Assembly (NCBI RefSeq): GCF_050948175.1
Contig: NW_027490108.1
Span: 1,612,001 to 1,676,000 of the forward strand
DNA length: 64,000 nt
Direction: 5' to 3'
Source: Xylocopa sonorina
Lineage: Eukaryota > Arthropoda > Insecta > Hymenoptera > Apidae
The position numbers and the translations under genes were made by a program. Of the stretch, positions 36,992 to 52,000 are shown piece after piece. The notes beneath the pieces are model-generated. The model was not told the origin of the DNA and searched no databases. It saw only the letters and a list, made by a program, of their open reading frames with translations. Every line of letters starts with the position of its first letter. The stretch's first letter is position 1.

Positions 36992-39900
36992 TGTCATGTA
37001 TTCCTCGTCTACACTTCAAATGAATGTAAATGCGACACTTCCTTGCTAGGAAATAGCGTCTGCAAATGTCTACCTATCGTAGGGATGGAGTTCTAAAGCT
37101 TCTTAAAACGTGATATCGCATCTCATATCTATGTTTCAGGATAAGATATAATATTCATTGCGAAATGTTATGCATTCCTCGTCTACGATTCAAATGGATG
37201 TAAATGCGACACTTCCTTGCTAGGACATAGCGTTTGCAGATGTCTACGTATCGAAGCAATAGAGCTCAAATGCTTCTTAAAACGAGATATCGCATCTCAT
37301 TTCCATGTTTCATTATAAGATGTAGTATTCATTGCGAAGTGTTATGTATTCCTCGCCTACATTTCAAATGAGTGAAAATGCGACACTTCTTTGCTAGGAA
37401 ATAGCGTTTGCAGATGTCTACTTATCGTAGGGATGGAGTTCTAATGCTTCTTAAAACGTGATATCGCATCTCATATCTATGTTTCAGGATAAGATATAAT
37501 TTTCATTGCGAAGTGGTATGCATTCCTCGTCTACGATTCAAATGGATGTAAATGCGACACTTCCTTGCTAGGACATAGCGTTTGCAGATGTCTACGTATC
37601 GAAGCAATAGAGTTCAAATGCTTCTTAAAACGAGATATCGCATCTCATTTCCATGTTTCATGATAAGATGTAATATTCATTGCGAAGTGTTATGTATTCC
37701 TCGCCTACACTTCAAATGAATGTAAATGCGATACTTCCTTGCTAGGAAAAAGCGTTTGCAGATGTCTACGTATCGTAGCAATAGAGTTCTAATGCTTCTT
37801 AAAACGCGATATGGCATCTCATTTCTATGTTTCATGGAAGGATATAATGTGATTTGCGAAGTGTTATGTATTCCTCGCCTGCACTTCAAATGAATGAAAA
37901 TGCGACACTTCCTTGCAAGGAAATAGCCTTTGCAGATGTCTACTTATCGTAGGGATGGAGTTCTAATGCTTCTTAAAACGTGATATCGCATCTCATATCT
38001 ATGTTTCAAGATAAGATATAATATTCATTGCGAAGTGTTATGCATTCCTCGTCTACGATTCAAATGGATGTAAATGCGACACTTCCTTGCTAGGAAATAG
38101 CGTTTGCAGATGTCAGCGTATCGTAGCAATAGAGTTTTAATGCTTCTTGATACGCGATATCGCATCTCATTTCTATGTTTCATGGTAAGATATAATATGA
38201 TTTGCGAAGTGTCATGTATTCCTCGTCTACACTTCAAATGAATGTAAATGCGACACTTCCTTGCTAGGAAATAACATCTGCAGATGTCTAGCTATCGTAG
38301 CAATGGAGTTCTAATGCTTCTTACAACGCGATATCGCATCTCATTTCTATGTTTCATGGTAAGATATAATATGATTTGCTAAGTGTCATGTATTCCTCGT
38401 CTACACTTCAAATGAATGTAAATGCGACACTTCTTTGCTAGGAAATAGCGTCTGCAGATGTCTAGGTATCGTAGCAATAGAGTTCTAACGCTTCTTAAAA
38501 CGCGATATCGCATCTCATTTCTATGTTTCATGGTAAGATGTAATATGATTTGCGAAGTGTCATGTATTCCTAGTCTGCACTTCAAATGAATGTAATTGCG
38601 ACACTTCCTTACAAGGAAATAGCGTTTGCAGATGTCTACGTATCGAAGCAATAGAGTTCAAATGCTTCTTAAAACGAGATATTGCATCTCATATCTATGT
38701 TCCATGATAAGATATAATATTCATTGCGAAGTGTTATGCATTCCTCGTCTACGATTCAAATGAAAGTAAATGCGACACTTCCTTGCAAGGAAATAACGAT
38801 TGCAGATGTCTACGTATCGTAGCAATAGAGTTCATATGATTCTTATAACGCGATATCGCATCTCATTTGTAAGTGTCATGGTAAGATATAACATGATTTG
38901 CGAAGTGTTATGTACTCCACGCCTACACTTCAAATGAATGTAAATGCGACACTTCCTTGCTAGGAAATGGCGTCTGCAGATGTCTAGGTATCGTAGCAAT
39001 AGCTTTCTAATGCTTCTTAAAACGCGATATCGCATCTCATTTCTATGTTTCATGGTAAGATATAACATGATTTGCGAAGTGTTATGTATTCCTCGTCTAC
39101 ACTTCAAATGAATGTAAATGCGACACTGCCTTGCTAGGAAATAGCGTCTGCAGATGTCTAGGTATCGTAGCAATAGAGTTCTAATGCTTCTTAAAACGTG
39201 ATATCGCATCCCATTTCTTTGTTTCATGGTAAGATATAATATGATTTGCGAAGTGTTATGTATTCCTCGTCTACACTTCAAATGAATGTAAATGCGACAC
39301 TTCCTTGCAAGGAAATAGCGTTTGCAAATGTCTACCTATCGTAGCAATAGATTTCTAATGCTTCTTAAAACGCGATATCGCATCTCATTTCTGTTTCATG
39401 GTAAGATATAATATGATTTGCGAAGTGTCATGTATTCCTCGTCTACACTTCAAATGAATGTAAATGCGACACTTCCTTGCTAGGAAATAGCGTCTGCAAA
39501 TGTCTACCTATCGTAGGGATGGAGTTCTAAAGCTTCTTAAAACGTGATATCGCATCTCATATCTATGTTTCAGGATAAGATATAATATTCATTGCGAAAT
39601 GTTATGCATTCCTCGTCTACGATTCAAATGGATGTAAATGCGACACTTCCTTGCTAGGACATAGCGTTTGCAGATGTCTACGTATCGAAGCAATAGAGCT
39701 CAAATGCTTCTTAAAACGAGATATCGCATCTCATTTCCATGTTTCATTATAAGATGTAGTATTCATTGCGAAGTGTTATGTATTCCTCGCCTACATTTCA
39801 AATGAGTGAAAATGCGACACTTCTTTGCTAGGAAATAGCGTTTGCAGATGTCTACTTATCGTAGGGATGGAGTTCTAATGCTTCTTAAAACGTGATATCG

Positions 39901-40529
39901 CATCTCATATCTATGTTTCAGGATAAGATATAATTTTCATTGCGAAGTGTTATGCATTCCTCGTCTACGATTCAAATGGATGTAAATGCGACACTTCCTT
40001 GCTAGGACATAGCGTTTGCAGATGTCTACGTATCGAAGCAATAGAGTTCAAATGCTTCTTAAAACGAGATATCGCATCTCATTTCCATGTTTCATGATAA
40101 GATGTAATATTCATTGCGAAGTGTTATGTATTCCTCGCCTACACTTCAAATGAATGTAAATGCGATACTTCCTTGCTAGGAAAAAGCGTTTGCAGATGTC
40201 TACGTATCGTAGCAATAGAGTTCTAATGCTTCTTAAAACGCGATATGGCATCTCATTTCTATGTTTCATGGAAGGATATAATGTGATTTGCGAAGTGTTA
40301 TGTATTCCTCGCCTGCACTTCAAATGAATGAAAATGCGACACTTCCTTGCAAGGAAATAGCCTTTGCAGATGTCTACTTATCGTAGGGATGGAGTTCTAA
40401 TGCTTCTTAAAACGTGATATCGCATCTCATATCTATGTTTCAAGATAAGATATAATATTCATTGCGAAGTGTTATGCATTCCTCGTCTACGATTCAAATG
40501 GATGTAAATGCGACACTTCCTTGCTAGGA
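36992..40529 (+). repeat. 14-mer repeat, 2434 bp offset
   Basis: Bases 36992-38095 recur at about 39426-40529 with an offset of 2434 bp (14 monomers less 2 bp). Shared landmarks are the GCGTCTGCAAATG form at 37057 and 39491, TCTAAAGCTTC, TTTCATTATAAG and GATATGGCATC. After about 38.1 kb the two copies differ and the later match resumes at 2086 bp, so two monomers are missing from the second copy. Confidence 0.82.
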
Positions 40530-41735
40530 CATAGCGTTTGCAGATGTCTACGTATCGAAGCAATAGAGCTCAAATGCTCCTTAAAACGAGATGTCGTATC
40601 TAATTTCCATGTTTCATGATAAGATGTAATATGATTTGCGAAGTGTCATGTATTCCTCGTCTACACTTCAAATGAATGTAAAGGCGACACTTCCTTGCTA
40701 GGAAATAGCGTCTGCAGATGTCTAGGTATCGTAGCAATAGAGTTCAAATGCTTCTTAAAACGAGATATTGCATCACATATCTATGTTTCATGATAAGGTA
40801 TAATATCCATTGCGAAGTGTTATGCATTCCTCGTCTACGATTCAAATGAAAGTAAATGCGACACTTCCTTGCAAGGAAATAACGATTGCAGATGTCTACG
40901 TATCGTAGCAATAGAGTTCATATGATACTTAAAACGCGATATCGCATCTCATTTGTAAGATTCATGGTAAGATATAACATGATTTGCGAAGTGTTATGTA
41001 CTCCACGCCTACACTTCAAATGAATGTAAATGCGACACTTCCTTGCTAGGAAATGGCGTCTGCAGATGTCTAGGTATCGTAGCAATAGCTTTCTAATGCT
41101 TCTTAAAACGCGATATCGCATCTCATTTCTATGTTTCATGGTAAGATATAACATGATTTGCGAAGTGTTATGTATTCCTCGTCTACACTTCAAATGAATG
41201 TAAATGCGACACTGCCTTGCTAGGAAATAGCGTCTGCAGATGTCTAGGTATCGTAGCAATAGAGTTCTAATGCTACTTAAAACGTGATATCGCATCTCAT
41301 TTCTTTGTTTCATGGTAAGATATAACATGATTTGCGAAGTGTTATGTATTCCTCGTCTACACTTCAAATGAATGTAAATGCGACACTGCCTTGCTAGGAA
41401 ATAGCGTCTGCAGATGTCTAGGTATCGTAGCAATAGAGTTCTAATGCTTCTTAAAACGTGATATCGCATCCCATTTCTTTGTTTCATGGTAAGATATAAT
41501 ATGATTTGCGAAGTGTTATGTATTCCTCGTCTACACTTCAAATGAATGTAAATGCGACACTTCCTTGCAAGGAAATAGCGTTTGCAAATGTCTACCTATC
41601 GTAGCAATAGATTTCTAATGCTTCTTAAAACGCGATATCGCATCTCATTTCTGTTTCATGGTAAGATATAATATGATTTGCGAAGTGTCATGTATTCCTC
41701 GTCTACACTTCAAATGAATGTAAATGCGACACTTC
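38690..41735 (+). repeat. 12/13-mer repeat with local monomer gain
   Basis: About 38.7-39.0 kb matches about 40.78-41.1 kb at 2086 bp. About 39.1-39.47 kb matches 41.36-41.73 kb at 2260 bp. The 174-bp difference is one extra monomer in the second copy. There, two adjacent monomers both carry CGACACTGCCTTGC (about 41207 and 41381), while the first copy has one (about 39121). Confidence 0.82.
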
Positions 41736-43299
41736 CTTGCTAGGAAATAGCGTCTGCAGATGTCTACGTATCGAAGCAATAGAGTTCAAATGCTTCTTAA
41801 AACGAGATATCGCATCTCATTTCCATGTTTCATGATAAGATGTAATATTCATTGCGAAGTGTTATGTATTCCTCGCCTACACTTCAAATGAATGTAAATG
41901 CGACACTTCCTTGCTAGGAAATAGCGTTTGCAGATGTCTACGTATCGTAGCAATAGAGTTCTAATGCTTCTTAAAACGCGATATCGCATCTCATATCTAT
42001 GTTTCATGATAAGATATAATATTCGTTGCGAAGTGTTATGCATTCCTCGTCTACGATTCAAATGAAAGTAAATGCGACACTTCCTTGCAAGGAAATAACG
42101 ATTGCAGATGTCTACGTATCGTAGCAATACTGTTCATATGATTCTTAAAACGCGATATCGCATCTCATTTCTATGTTTCATGGTAAGATATAACATGATT
42201 TGCGAAGTGTTACGTATTCCTCGTCTACACTTCAAATGAATGTAAATGCGACACTTCCTTGCAAGGAAATAGCGTTTGCAGATGTCTACTTATCGTAGGG
42301 ATGGAGTTTTAATGCTTCTTAAAACGTGATATCGCATCTCATATCTATGTTTCAAGATAAGATATAATATTCATTGCGAAGTGTTATGCATTCCTCGTCT
42401 ACGATTCAAATGGATGTAAATGCGACACTTCCTTGCTAGGACATAGCGTTTGCAGATGTCTACGTATCGAAGCAATAGAGCTCAAATGCTTCTTAAAACG
42501 AGATGTCGTATCTAATTTCCATGTTTCATGATAAGATGTAATATTTATTGCGAAGTGTTATGTATTCCTCGCCTACACTTCAAATAAATATAAATGCGAC
42601 ACTTCCTTGCAAGGAAATAGCGTTTGCAAATGTCTACCTATCGTAGCAATAGATTTCTAATGCTTCTTAAAACGCGATATCGCATCTCATTTCTGTTTCA
42701 TGGTAAGATATAATATGATTTGCGAAGTGTCATGTATTCCTCGTCTACACTTCAAATGAATGTAAAGGCGACACTTCCTTGCTAGGAAATAGCGTCTGCA
42801 GATGTCTAGGTATCGTAGCAATAGAGTTCAAATGCTTCTTAAAACGAGATATTGCATCACATATCTATGTTTCATGATAAGGTATAATATCCATTGCGAA
42901 GTGTTATGCATTCCTCGTCTACGATTCAAATGAAAGTAAATGCGACACTTCCTTGCAAGGAAATAACGATTGCAGATGTCTACGTATCGTAGCAATAGGG
43001 TTCATATGATACTTAAAACGCGATATCGCATCTCATTTGTAAGTTTCATGGTAAGATATAACATGATTTGCGAAGTGTTATGTACTCCACGCCTACACTT
43101 CAAATGAATGTAAATGCGACACTTCCTTGCAAGGAAATAGCGTTTGCAAATGTCTACCTATCATAGCAATAGATTTCTAATGCTTCTTAAAACGCGATAT
43201 CGCATCTCATTTCTGTTTCATGGTAAGATATAACATGATTTGCGAAGTTTTATGTACTCCATGCCTACACTTCAAATGAATGTAAATGCGACACTTCCT

Positions 43300-44865
43300 T
43301 GCTAGGAAATGGCGTCTGCAGATGTCTAGGTATCGTAGCAATAGCTTTCTAATGCTTCTTAAAACGCGATATCGCATCTCATTTCTATGTTTCATGGTAA
43401 GATATAACATGATTTGCGAAGTGTTATGTATTCCTCGTCTACACTTCAAATGAATGTAAATGCGACACTGCCTTGCTAGGAAATAGCGTCTGCAGATGTC
43501 TAGGTATCGTAGCAATAGAGTTCTAATGCTTCTTAAAACGTGATATCGCATCTCATTTCTTTGTTTCATGGTAAGATATAATATGATTTGCGAAGTGTTA
43601 TGTATTCCTCGTCTACACTTCAAATGAATGTAAATGCGACACTTCCTTGCAAGGAAATAGCGTTTGCAAATGTCTACCTATCGTAGCAATAGATTTCTAA
43701 TGCTTCTTAAAACGCGATATCGCATCTCATTTCTGTTTCATGGTAAGATATAACATGATTTGCGAAGTGTTACGTATTCCTCGTCTACACTTCAAATGAA
43801 TGTAAATGCGACACTTCCTTGCAAGGAAATAGCGTTTGCAGATGTCTACTTATCGTAGGGATGGAGTTTTAGTGCTTCTTAAAACGTGATATCGCATCTC
43901 ATATCTATGTTTCAAGATAAGATATAATATTCATTGCGAAGTGTTATGCATTCCTCGCCTACACTTCAAATGAATGTAAATGCGACACTTCCTTGCTAGG
44001 AAATAGCGTTTGCAGATGTCTACGTATCGTAGCAATAGAGTTCTAATGCTTCTTAAAGCGCGATATCGCATCTCATATCAATGTTTCATGATAAGATATA
44101 ATATTCGTTGCGAAGTGTTATGCATTCCTCGTCTACGATTCAAATGAAAGTAAATGCGACACTTCCTTGCATGGAAATAACGATTGCAGATGTCTACGTA
44201 TCGTGGCAATACTGTTCATATGATTCTTAAAACGCGATATCGCATCTCATTTCTATGTTTCATGGTAAGATATAACATGATTTGCGAAGTGTTACGTATT
44301 CCTCGTCTACACTTCAAATGAATGTAAATGCGACACTTCCTTGCAAGGAAATAGCGTTTGCAGATGTCTACTTATCGTAGGGATGGAGTTTTAGTGCTTC
44401 TTAAAACGTGATATCGCATCTCATATCTATGTTTCAAGATAAGATATAATATTCATTGCGAAGTGTTATGCATTTCTCGTCTACGATTCAAATGGATGTA
44501 AATGCGACACTTCCTTGCTAGGACATAGCGTTTGCAGATATCTACGTATCGAAGCAATAGAGCTCAAATGCTTCTTAAAACGAGATGTCGTATCTAATTT
44601 CCATGTTTCATGATAAGATGTAATATTTATTGCGAAGTGTTATGTATTCCTCGCCTACACTTCAAATAAATATAAATGCGACACTTCCTTGCAAGGAAAT
44701 AGCGTTTGCAAATGTCTACCTATCGTAGCAATAGATTTCTAATGCTTCTTAAAACGCGATATCGCATCTCATTTCTGTTTCATGGTAAGATATAATATGA
44801 TTTGCGAAGTGTCATGTATTCCTCGTCTACACTTCAAATGAATGTAAAGGCGACACTTCCTTGCT
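43300..44865 (+). repeat. Block duplicated at 57367-58932, offset 14067 bp
   Basis: Rare variants recur at exactly 14067 bp: ATGGAGTTTTAGTGC at 43861 and 57928, and GCATGGAAATAACG at 44169 and 58236. This is the leftmost part of a large duplication that continues, with deletions, at offsets of 12675 and about 11290 bp. Confidence 0.82.
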
Positions 44866-46259
44866 AGGAAATAGCGTCTGCAGATGTCTAGGTATCGTAG
44901 CAATAGAGTTCAAATGCTTCTTAAAACGAGATATTGCATCACATATCTATGTTTCATGATAAGGTATAATATCCATTGCGAAGTGTTATGCATTCCTCGT
45001 CTACGATTCAAATGAAAGTAAATGCGACACTTCCTTGCAAGGAAATAACGATTGCAGATGTCTACGTATCGTAGCAATAGAGTTCATATGATACTTAAAA
45101 CGCGATATCGCATCTCATTTGTAAGTTTCATGGTAAGATATAACATGATTTGCGAAGTGTTATGTACTCCACGCCTACACTTCAAATGAATGTAAATGCG
45201 ACACTTCCTTGCTAGGAAATCGCGTCTGCAGATGTCTAGGTATCGTAGCAATAGAGTTCTAATGCTTCTTAAAACGCGATATCGCATCTCACATCTATGT
45301 TTCAAGATAAGATATAATGTTCATTGCGAAGTGTTATGCATTCCTCGTCTACGATTCAAATGGATGTAAATGCGACACTTCCTTGCTAGGAAATAGCGTT
45401 TGCAGATGTCTACGTATCGTAGAAATAGAGTTTTAATGCTTCTTGATACGCGATATCGCATCTCATTTCTATGTTTCATGGTAAGATATAATATGATTTG
45501 CGAAGTGTCATGTATTCCTCGTCTACACTTCAAATGAATGTAAATGCGACACTTCCTTGCTAGGAAATAACTTCTGCAGATGTCTAGGTATCGTAGCAAT
45601 AGAGTTCTAATGCTTCTTACAACGCGATATCGCATCTCATTTCTATGTTTCATGGTAAGATATAATATGATTTGCTAAGTGTCATGTATTCCTCGTCTAC
45701 ACTTCAAATGAATGTAAATGCGACACTTCCTTGCTAGGAAATAACTTCTGCAGATGTCTAGGTATCGAAGCAATAGAGTTCAAATGCTTCTTAAAACGAG
45801 ATATTGCATCTCATATCTATGTTCCATGATAAGATATAATATTCATTGCGAAGTGTTATGCATTCCTCGTCTACGATTCAAATGAAAGTAAATGCGACAC
45901 TTCCTTCCAAGGAAATAACGATTGCAGATGTCTACGTATCGTAGCAATAGAGTTCATATGATTCTTATAACGCGATATCGCATCTCATTTGTAAGTGTCA
46001 TGGTAAGATATAACATGATTTGCGAAGTGTTATGTACTCCACGCCTACACTTCAAATGAATGTAAATGCGACGCTTCCTTGCTAGGAAATGGCGTCTGCA
46101 GATGTCTAGGTATCGTAGCAATAGCTTTCTAATGCTTCTTAAAACGCGATATCGCATCTCATTTCTATGTTTCATGGTAAGATATAACATGATTTGCGAA
46201 GTGTTATGTATTCCTCGTCTACACTTCAAATGAATGTAAATGCGACACTGCCTTGCTAG

Positions 46260-49075
46260 GAAATAGCGTCTGCAGATGTCTAGGTATCGTAGCAATAGAG
46301 TTCTAATGCTTCTTAGAACGTGATATCGCATCTCATTTCTTTGTTTCATGGTAAGATATAATATGATTTGCGAAGTGTTATGTATTCCTCGTCTACACTT
46401 CAAATGAATGTAAATGCGACACTTCCTTGCAAGGAAATAGCGTTTGCAAATGTCTACCTATCGTAGCAATAGATTTCTAATGCTTCTTAAAACGCGATAT
46501 CGCATCTCATTTCTGTTTCATGGTAAGATATAATATGATTTGCGAAGTGTCATGTATTCCTCGTCTACACTTCAAATGAATGTAAATGCGACACTTCCTT
46601 GCTAGGAAATAGCGTCTGCAGATGTCTACGTATCGAAGCAATAGAGTTCAAATGCTTCTTAAAACGAGATATCGCATCTCATTTCCATGTTTCATGATAA
46701 GATGTAATATTCATTGCGAAGTGTTATGTATTCCTCGCCTACACTTCAAATGTTTGTAAATGCGACACTTCCTTGCTAGGAAATAGCGTTTGCAGATGTC
46801 TACGTATCGTAGCAATAGAGTTCTAATGCTTCTTAAAACGCGATATCGCATCTCATTTCTATGTTTCATGATAAGATATAACATGATTTGCGAAGTGTTA
46901 CGTATTCCTCGTCTACACTTCAAATGAATGTAAATGCGACACTTCCTTGCAAGGAAATAGCGTTTGCAGATGTCTACTTATCGTAGGGATGGAGTTTTAA
47001 TGCTTCTTAAAACGTGATATCGCATCTCATATCTATGTTTCAAGATAAGATATAATATTCATTGCGAAGTGTTATGCACTCCTCGTCTACGATTCAAATG
47101 GATGTAAATGCGACACTTCCTTGCTAGGACATAGCGTTTGCAGATGTCTACGTATCGAAGCAATAGAGCTCAAATGCTTCTTAAAACGAGATGTCGTATC
47201 TAATTTCCATGTTTCATGATAAGATGTAATATTTATTGCGAAGTGTTATGTATTCCTCGCCTACACTTCAAATAAATATAAATGCGACACTTCCTTGCAA
47301 GGAAATAGCGTTTGCAAATGTCTACCTATCGTAGCAATAGATTTCTAATGCTTCTTAAAACGTGATATCGCATCTCATTTCTGTTTCATGGTAAGATATA
47401 ATATGATTTGCGAAGTGTCATGTATTCCTCGTCTACACTTCAAATGAATGTAAAGGCGACACTTCCTTGCTAGGAAATAGCGTCTGCAGATGTCTAGGTA
47501 TCGTAGCAATAGAGTTCAAATGCTTCTTAAAACGAGATATTGCATCACATATCTATGTTTCATCATAAGGTATAATATCCATTGCGAAGTGTTATGCATT
47601 CCTCGTCTACGATTCAAATGAAAGTAAATGCGACACTTCCTTGCAAGGAAATAACGATTGCAGATGTCTACGTATCGTAGCAATAGAGTCATATGATACT
47701 TAAAACGCGATATCGCATCTCATTTGTAAGTTTCATGGTAAGATATAACATGATTTGCGAAGTGTTATGTACTCCACGCCTACACTTCAAATGAATGTAA
47801 ATGCGACACTTCTTGCTAGGAAATCGCGTCTGCAGATGTCTAGGTATCGTAGCAATAGAGTTCTAATGCTTCTTAAAACGCGATATAGCATCTCACATCT
47901 ATGTTTCAAGATAAGATATAATGTTCATTGCGAAGTGTTATGCATTCCTCGTCTACGATTCAATTGGATGTAAATGCGACACTTCCTTGCTAGGACATAG
48001 CGCTTGCAGATGTCTACGTATCGAAGCAATAGAGTTCAAATGCTTCTTAAAACGAGATATCGCATCTCATTTCCATGTTTCATGATAAGATGCAATATTC
48101 ATTGCGAAGTGTTATGTATTCCTCGCCTACACTTCAAATGAATGTAAATGCGACACCTTCCTTGCTAGGAAATAGCGTTTTGCAGATGTCTACGTATCGT
48201 AGCAATAGAGTTCTAATGCTTCTTAAAACGCGATATCGCATCTCATATCTATGTTTCATGATAAGATATAATATTCGTTGCGAAGTGTTATGCATTCCTC
48301 GTCTACGATTCAAATGAAAGTAAATGCGACACTTCCTTGCAAGGAAATAACGATTGCAGATGTCTACGTATCGTAGCAATACTGTTCATATGATTCTTAA
48401 AACGCGATATCGCATCTCATTTCTATGTTTCATGGTAAGATATAACATGATTTGCGAAGTGTTACGTATTCCTCGTCTACACTTCAAATGAATGTAAATG
48501 CGACACTTCCTTGCTAGGAAATCGCGTCTGCAGATGTCTAGTATCGTAGCAATAGAGTTCTAATGCTTCTTAAAACGCGATATCGCATCTCACATCTATG
48601 TTTCAAGATAAGATATAATGTTCATTGCGAAGTGTATGCATTCCTCGTCTACGATTCAATTGGATGTAAATGCGACACTTCCTTGCTAGGACATAGCGCT
48701 TGCAGATGTCTACGTATCGAAGCAATAGAGTTCAAATGCTTCTTAAAACGAGATATCGCATCTCATTTCCATGTTTCATGATAAGATGTAATATTCATTG
48801 CGAAGTGTTATGTATTCCTCGCCTACACTTCAAATGAATGTAAATGCGACACTTCCTTCCTAGGAAATAGCGTTTGCAGATGTCTACGTATCGTAGCAAT
48901 AGAGTTCTAATGCTTCTTAAAACGCGATATCGCATCTCATATCTATGTTTCATGATAAGATATAATATTCGTTGCGAAGTGTTATGCATTCCTCGTCTAC
49001 GATTCAAATGAAAGTAAATGCGACACTTCCTTGCAAGGAAATAACGATTGCAGATGTCTACGTATCGTAGCAATA
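46260..49075 (+). repeat. Block duplicated at 58935-61750, offset 12675 bp
   Basis: The rare CATCATAAGG form at 47561 recurs at 60236, and a CAAATGTTTG monomer near 46748 recurs near 59423, both at 12675 bp. The shift from 14067 to 12675 corresponds to eight monomers (1392 bp) missing from the right-hand copy. Further right the offset drops to about 11290 bp because the 4-mer array is shorter there. Confidence 0.82.
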
Positions 49076-52000
49076 CTGTTCATATGATTCTTAAAACGCG
49101 ATATCGCATCTCATTTCTATGTTTCATGGTAAGATATAACATGATTTGCGAAGTGTTACGTATTCCTCGTCTACACTTCAAATGAATGTAAATGCGACAC
49201 TTCCTTGCTAGGAAATGGCGTCTGCAGATGTCTAGGTATCGTAGCAATAGAGTTCTAATGCTTCTTAAAACGCGATATCGCATCTCACATCTATGTTTCA
49301 AGATAAGATATAATGTTCATTGCGAAGTGTTATGCATTCCTCGTCTACGATTCAATTGGATGCAAATGCGACACTTCTTGCTAGGACATAGCGCTTGCAG
49401 ATGTCTACGTATCGAAGCAATAGAGTTCAAATGCTTCTTAAAACGAGATATCGCATCTCATTTCCATGTTTCATGATAAGATGTAATATTCATTGCGAAG
49501 TGTTATGTATTCCTCGCCTACACTTCAAATGAATGTAAATGCGACACTTCCTTGCTAGGAAATAGCGTTTGCAGATGTCTACGTATCGTAGCAATAGAGT
49601 TCTAATGCTTCTTAAAACGCGATATCGCATCTCATATCTATGTTTCATGATAAGATATAATATTCGTTGCGAAGTGTTATGCATTCCTCGTCTACGATTC
49701 AAATGAAAGTAAATGCGACACTTCCTTGCAAGGAAATAACGATTGCAGATGTCTACGTATCGTAGCAATACTGTTCATATGATTCTTAAAACGCGATATC
49801 GCATCTCATTTCTATGTTTCATGGTAAGATATAACATGATTTGCGAAGTGTTACGTATTCCTCGTCTACACTTCAAATGAATGTAAATGCGACACTTCCT
49901 TGCTAGGAAATGGCGTCTGCAGATGTCTAGGTATCGTAGCAATAGAGTCTAATGCTTCTTAAAACGCGATATCGCATCTCACATCTATGTTTCAAGATAA
50001 GATATAATGTTCATTGCGAAGTGTTATGCATTCCTCGTCTACGATTCAATTGGATGCAAATGCGACACTTCCTTGCTAGGACATAGCGCTTGCAGATGTC
50101 TACGTATCGAAGCAATAGAGTTCAAATGCTTCTTAAAACGAGATATCGCATCTCATTTCCATGTTTCATGATAAGATGTAATATTCATTGCGAAGTGTTA
50201 TGTATTCCTCGCCTACACTTCAAATGAATGTAAATGCGACACTTCCTTGCTAGGAAATAGCGTTTGCAGATGTCTACGTATCGTAGCAATAGAGTTCTAA
50301 TGCTTCTTAAAACGCGATATCGCATCTCATATCTATGTTTCATGATAAGATATAATATTCGTTGCGAAGTGTTATGCATTCCTCGTCTACGATTCAAATG
50401 AAAGTAAATGCGACACTCCTTGCAAGGAAATAACGATTGCAGATGTCTACGTATCGTGCAATACTGTTCATATGATTCTTAAAACGCGATATCGCATCTC
50501 ATTTCTATGTTTCATGGTAAGATATAACATGATTTGCGAAGTGTTACGTATTCCTCGTCTACACTTCAAATGAATGTAAATGCGACACTTCCTTGCAAGG
50601 AAATAGCGTTTGCAGATGTCTACTTATCGTAGGGATGGAGTTTTAATGCTTCTTAAAACGTGATATCGCATCTCATATCTATGTTTCAAGATAAGATATA
50701 ATATTCATTGCGAAGTGTTATGCATTCCTCGTCTACGATTCAAATAGATGTAAATGCGACACTTCCTTGCTAGGACATAGCGTTTGCAGATGTCTAGGTA
50801 TCGAAGCAATAGAGCTCAAATGCTTCTTAAAACGAGATGTCGTATCTAATTTCCATGTTCATGATAAGATGTAATATTTATTGCGAAGTGTTATGTATTC
50901 CTCGCCTACACTTCAAATAAATATAAATGCGACACTTCCTTGCAAGGAAATAGCGTTTGCAAATGTCTACCTATCGTAGCAATAGATTTCTAGTGCTTCT
51001 TAAAACGCGACATCGCATCTCATTTCTGTTTCATGGTAAGATATAATATGATTTGCGAAGTGTCATGTATTCCTCGTCTACACGTCAAATGAATGTAAAG
51101 GCGACACTTCCTTGCTAGGAAATAGCTTCTGCAGATGTCTAGGTATCGTAGCAATAGAGTTTAAATGCTTCTTAAAACGAGATATTGCATCTCATATCTA
51201 TGTTTCATGATAAGGTATAATATCCATTGCGAAGTGTTATGCATTCCTCGTCTACGATTCAAATGAAAGTAAATGCGACACTTCCTTGCAAGGAAATAAC
51301 GATTGCAGATGTCTACGTATCGTAGCAATACTGTTCATATGATTCTTAAAACGCGATATCGCATCTCATTTCTATGTTTCATGGTAAGATATAACATGAT
51401 TTGCGAAGTGTTACGTATTCCTCGTCTACACTTCAAATGAATGAAATGCGACACTTCCTTGCTGGGAAATGGCGTCTGCAGATGTCTAGGTATCGTAGCA
51501 ATAGCTTTCTAATGCTTCTTAAAACGCGATATCGCATCTCATTTCTATGTTTCATGGTAAGATATAACATGATTTGCGAAGTGTTATGTATTCCTCGTCT
51601 ACACTTCAAATGAATGTAAATGCGACACTGCCTTGCTAGGAAATAGCGTCTGCAGATGTCTAGGTATCGTAGCAATAGATTTCTAATGCTTCTTAAAACG
51701 CGATATCGCATCTCATTTCTGTTTCATGGTAAGATATAATATGATTTGCGATGTGTCATGTATTCCTCGTCTACACTTCAAATGAATGTAAAGGCGACAC
51801 TTCCTTGCTAGGAAATAGCGTCTGCAGATGTCTAGGTATCGTAGCAATAGAGTTCAAATGCTTCTTAAAACGAGATATTGCATCACATATCTATGTTTCA
51901 TGATAAGGTATAATATCCATGCGAAGTGTTATGCATTCCTCGTCTACGATTCAAATGAAAGTAAATGCGACACTTCCTTGCAAGGAAATAACGATTGCAG

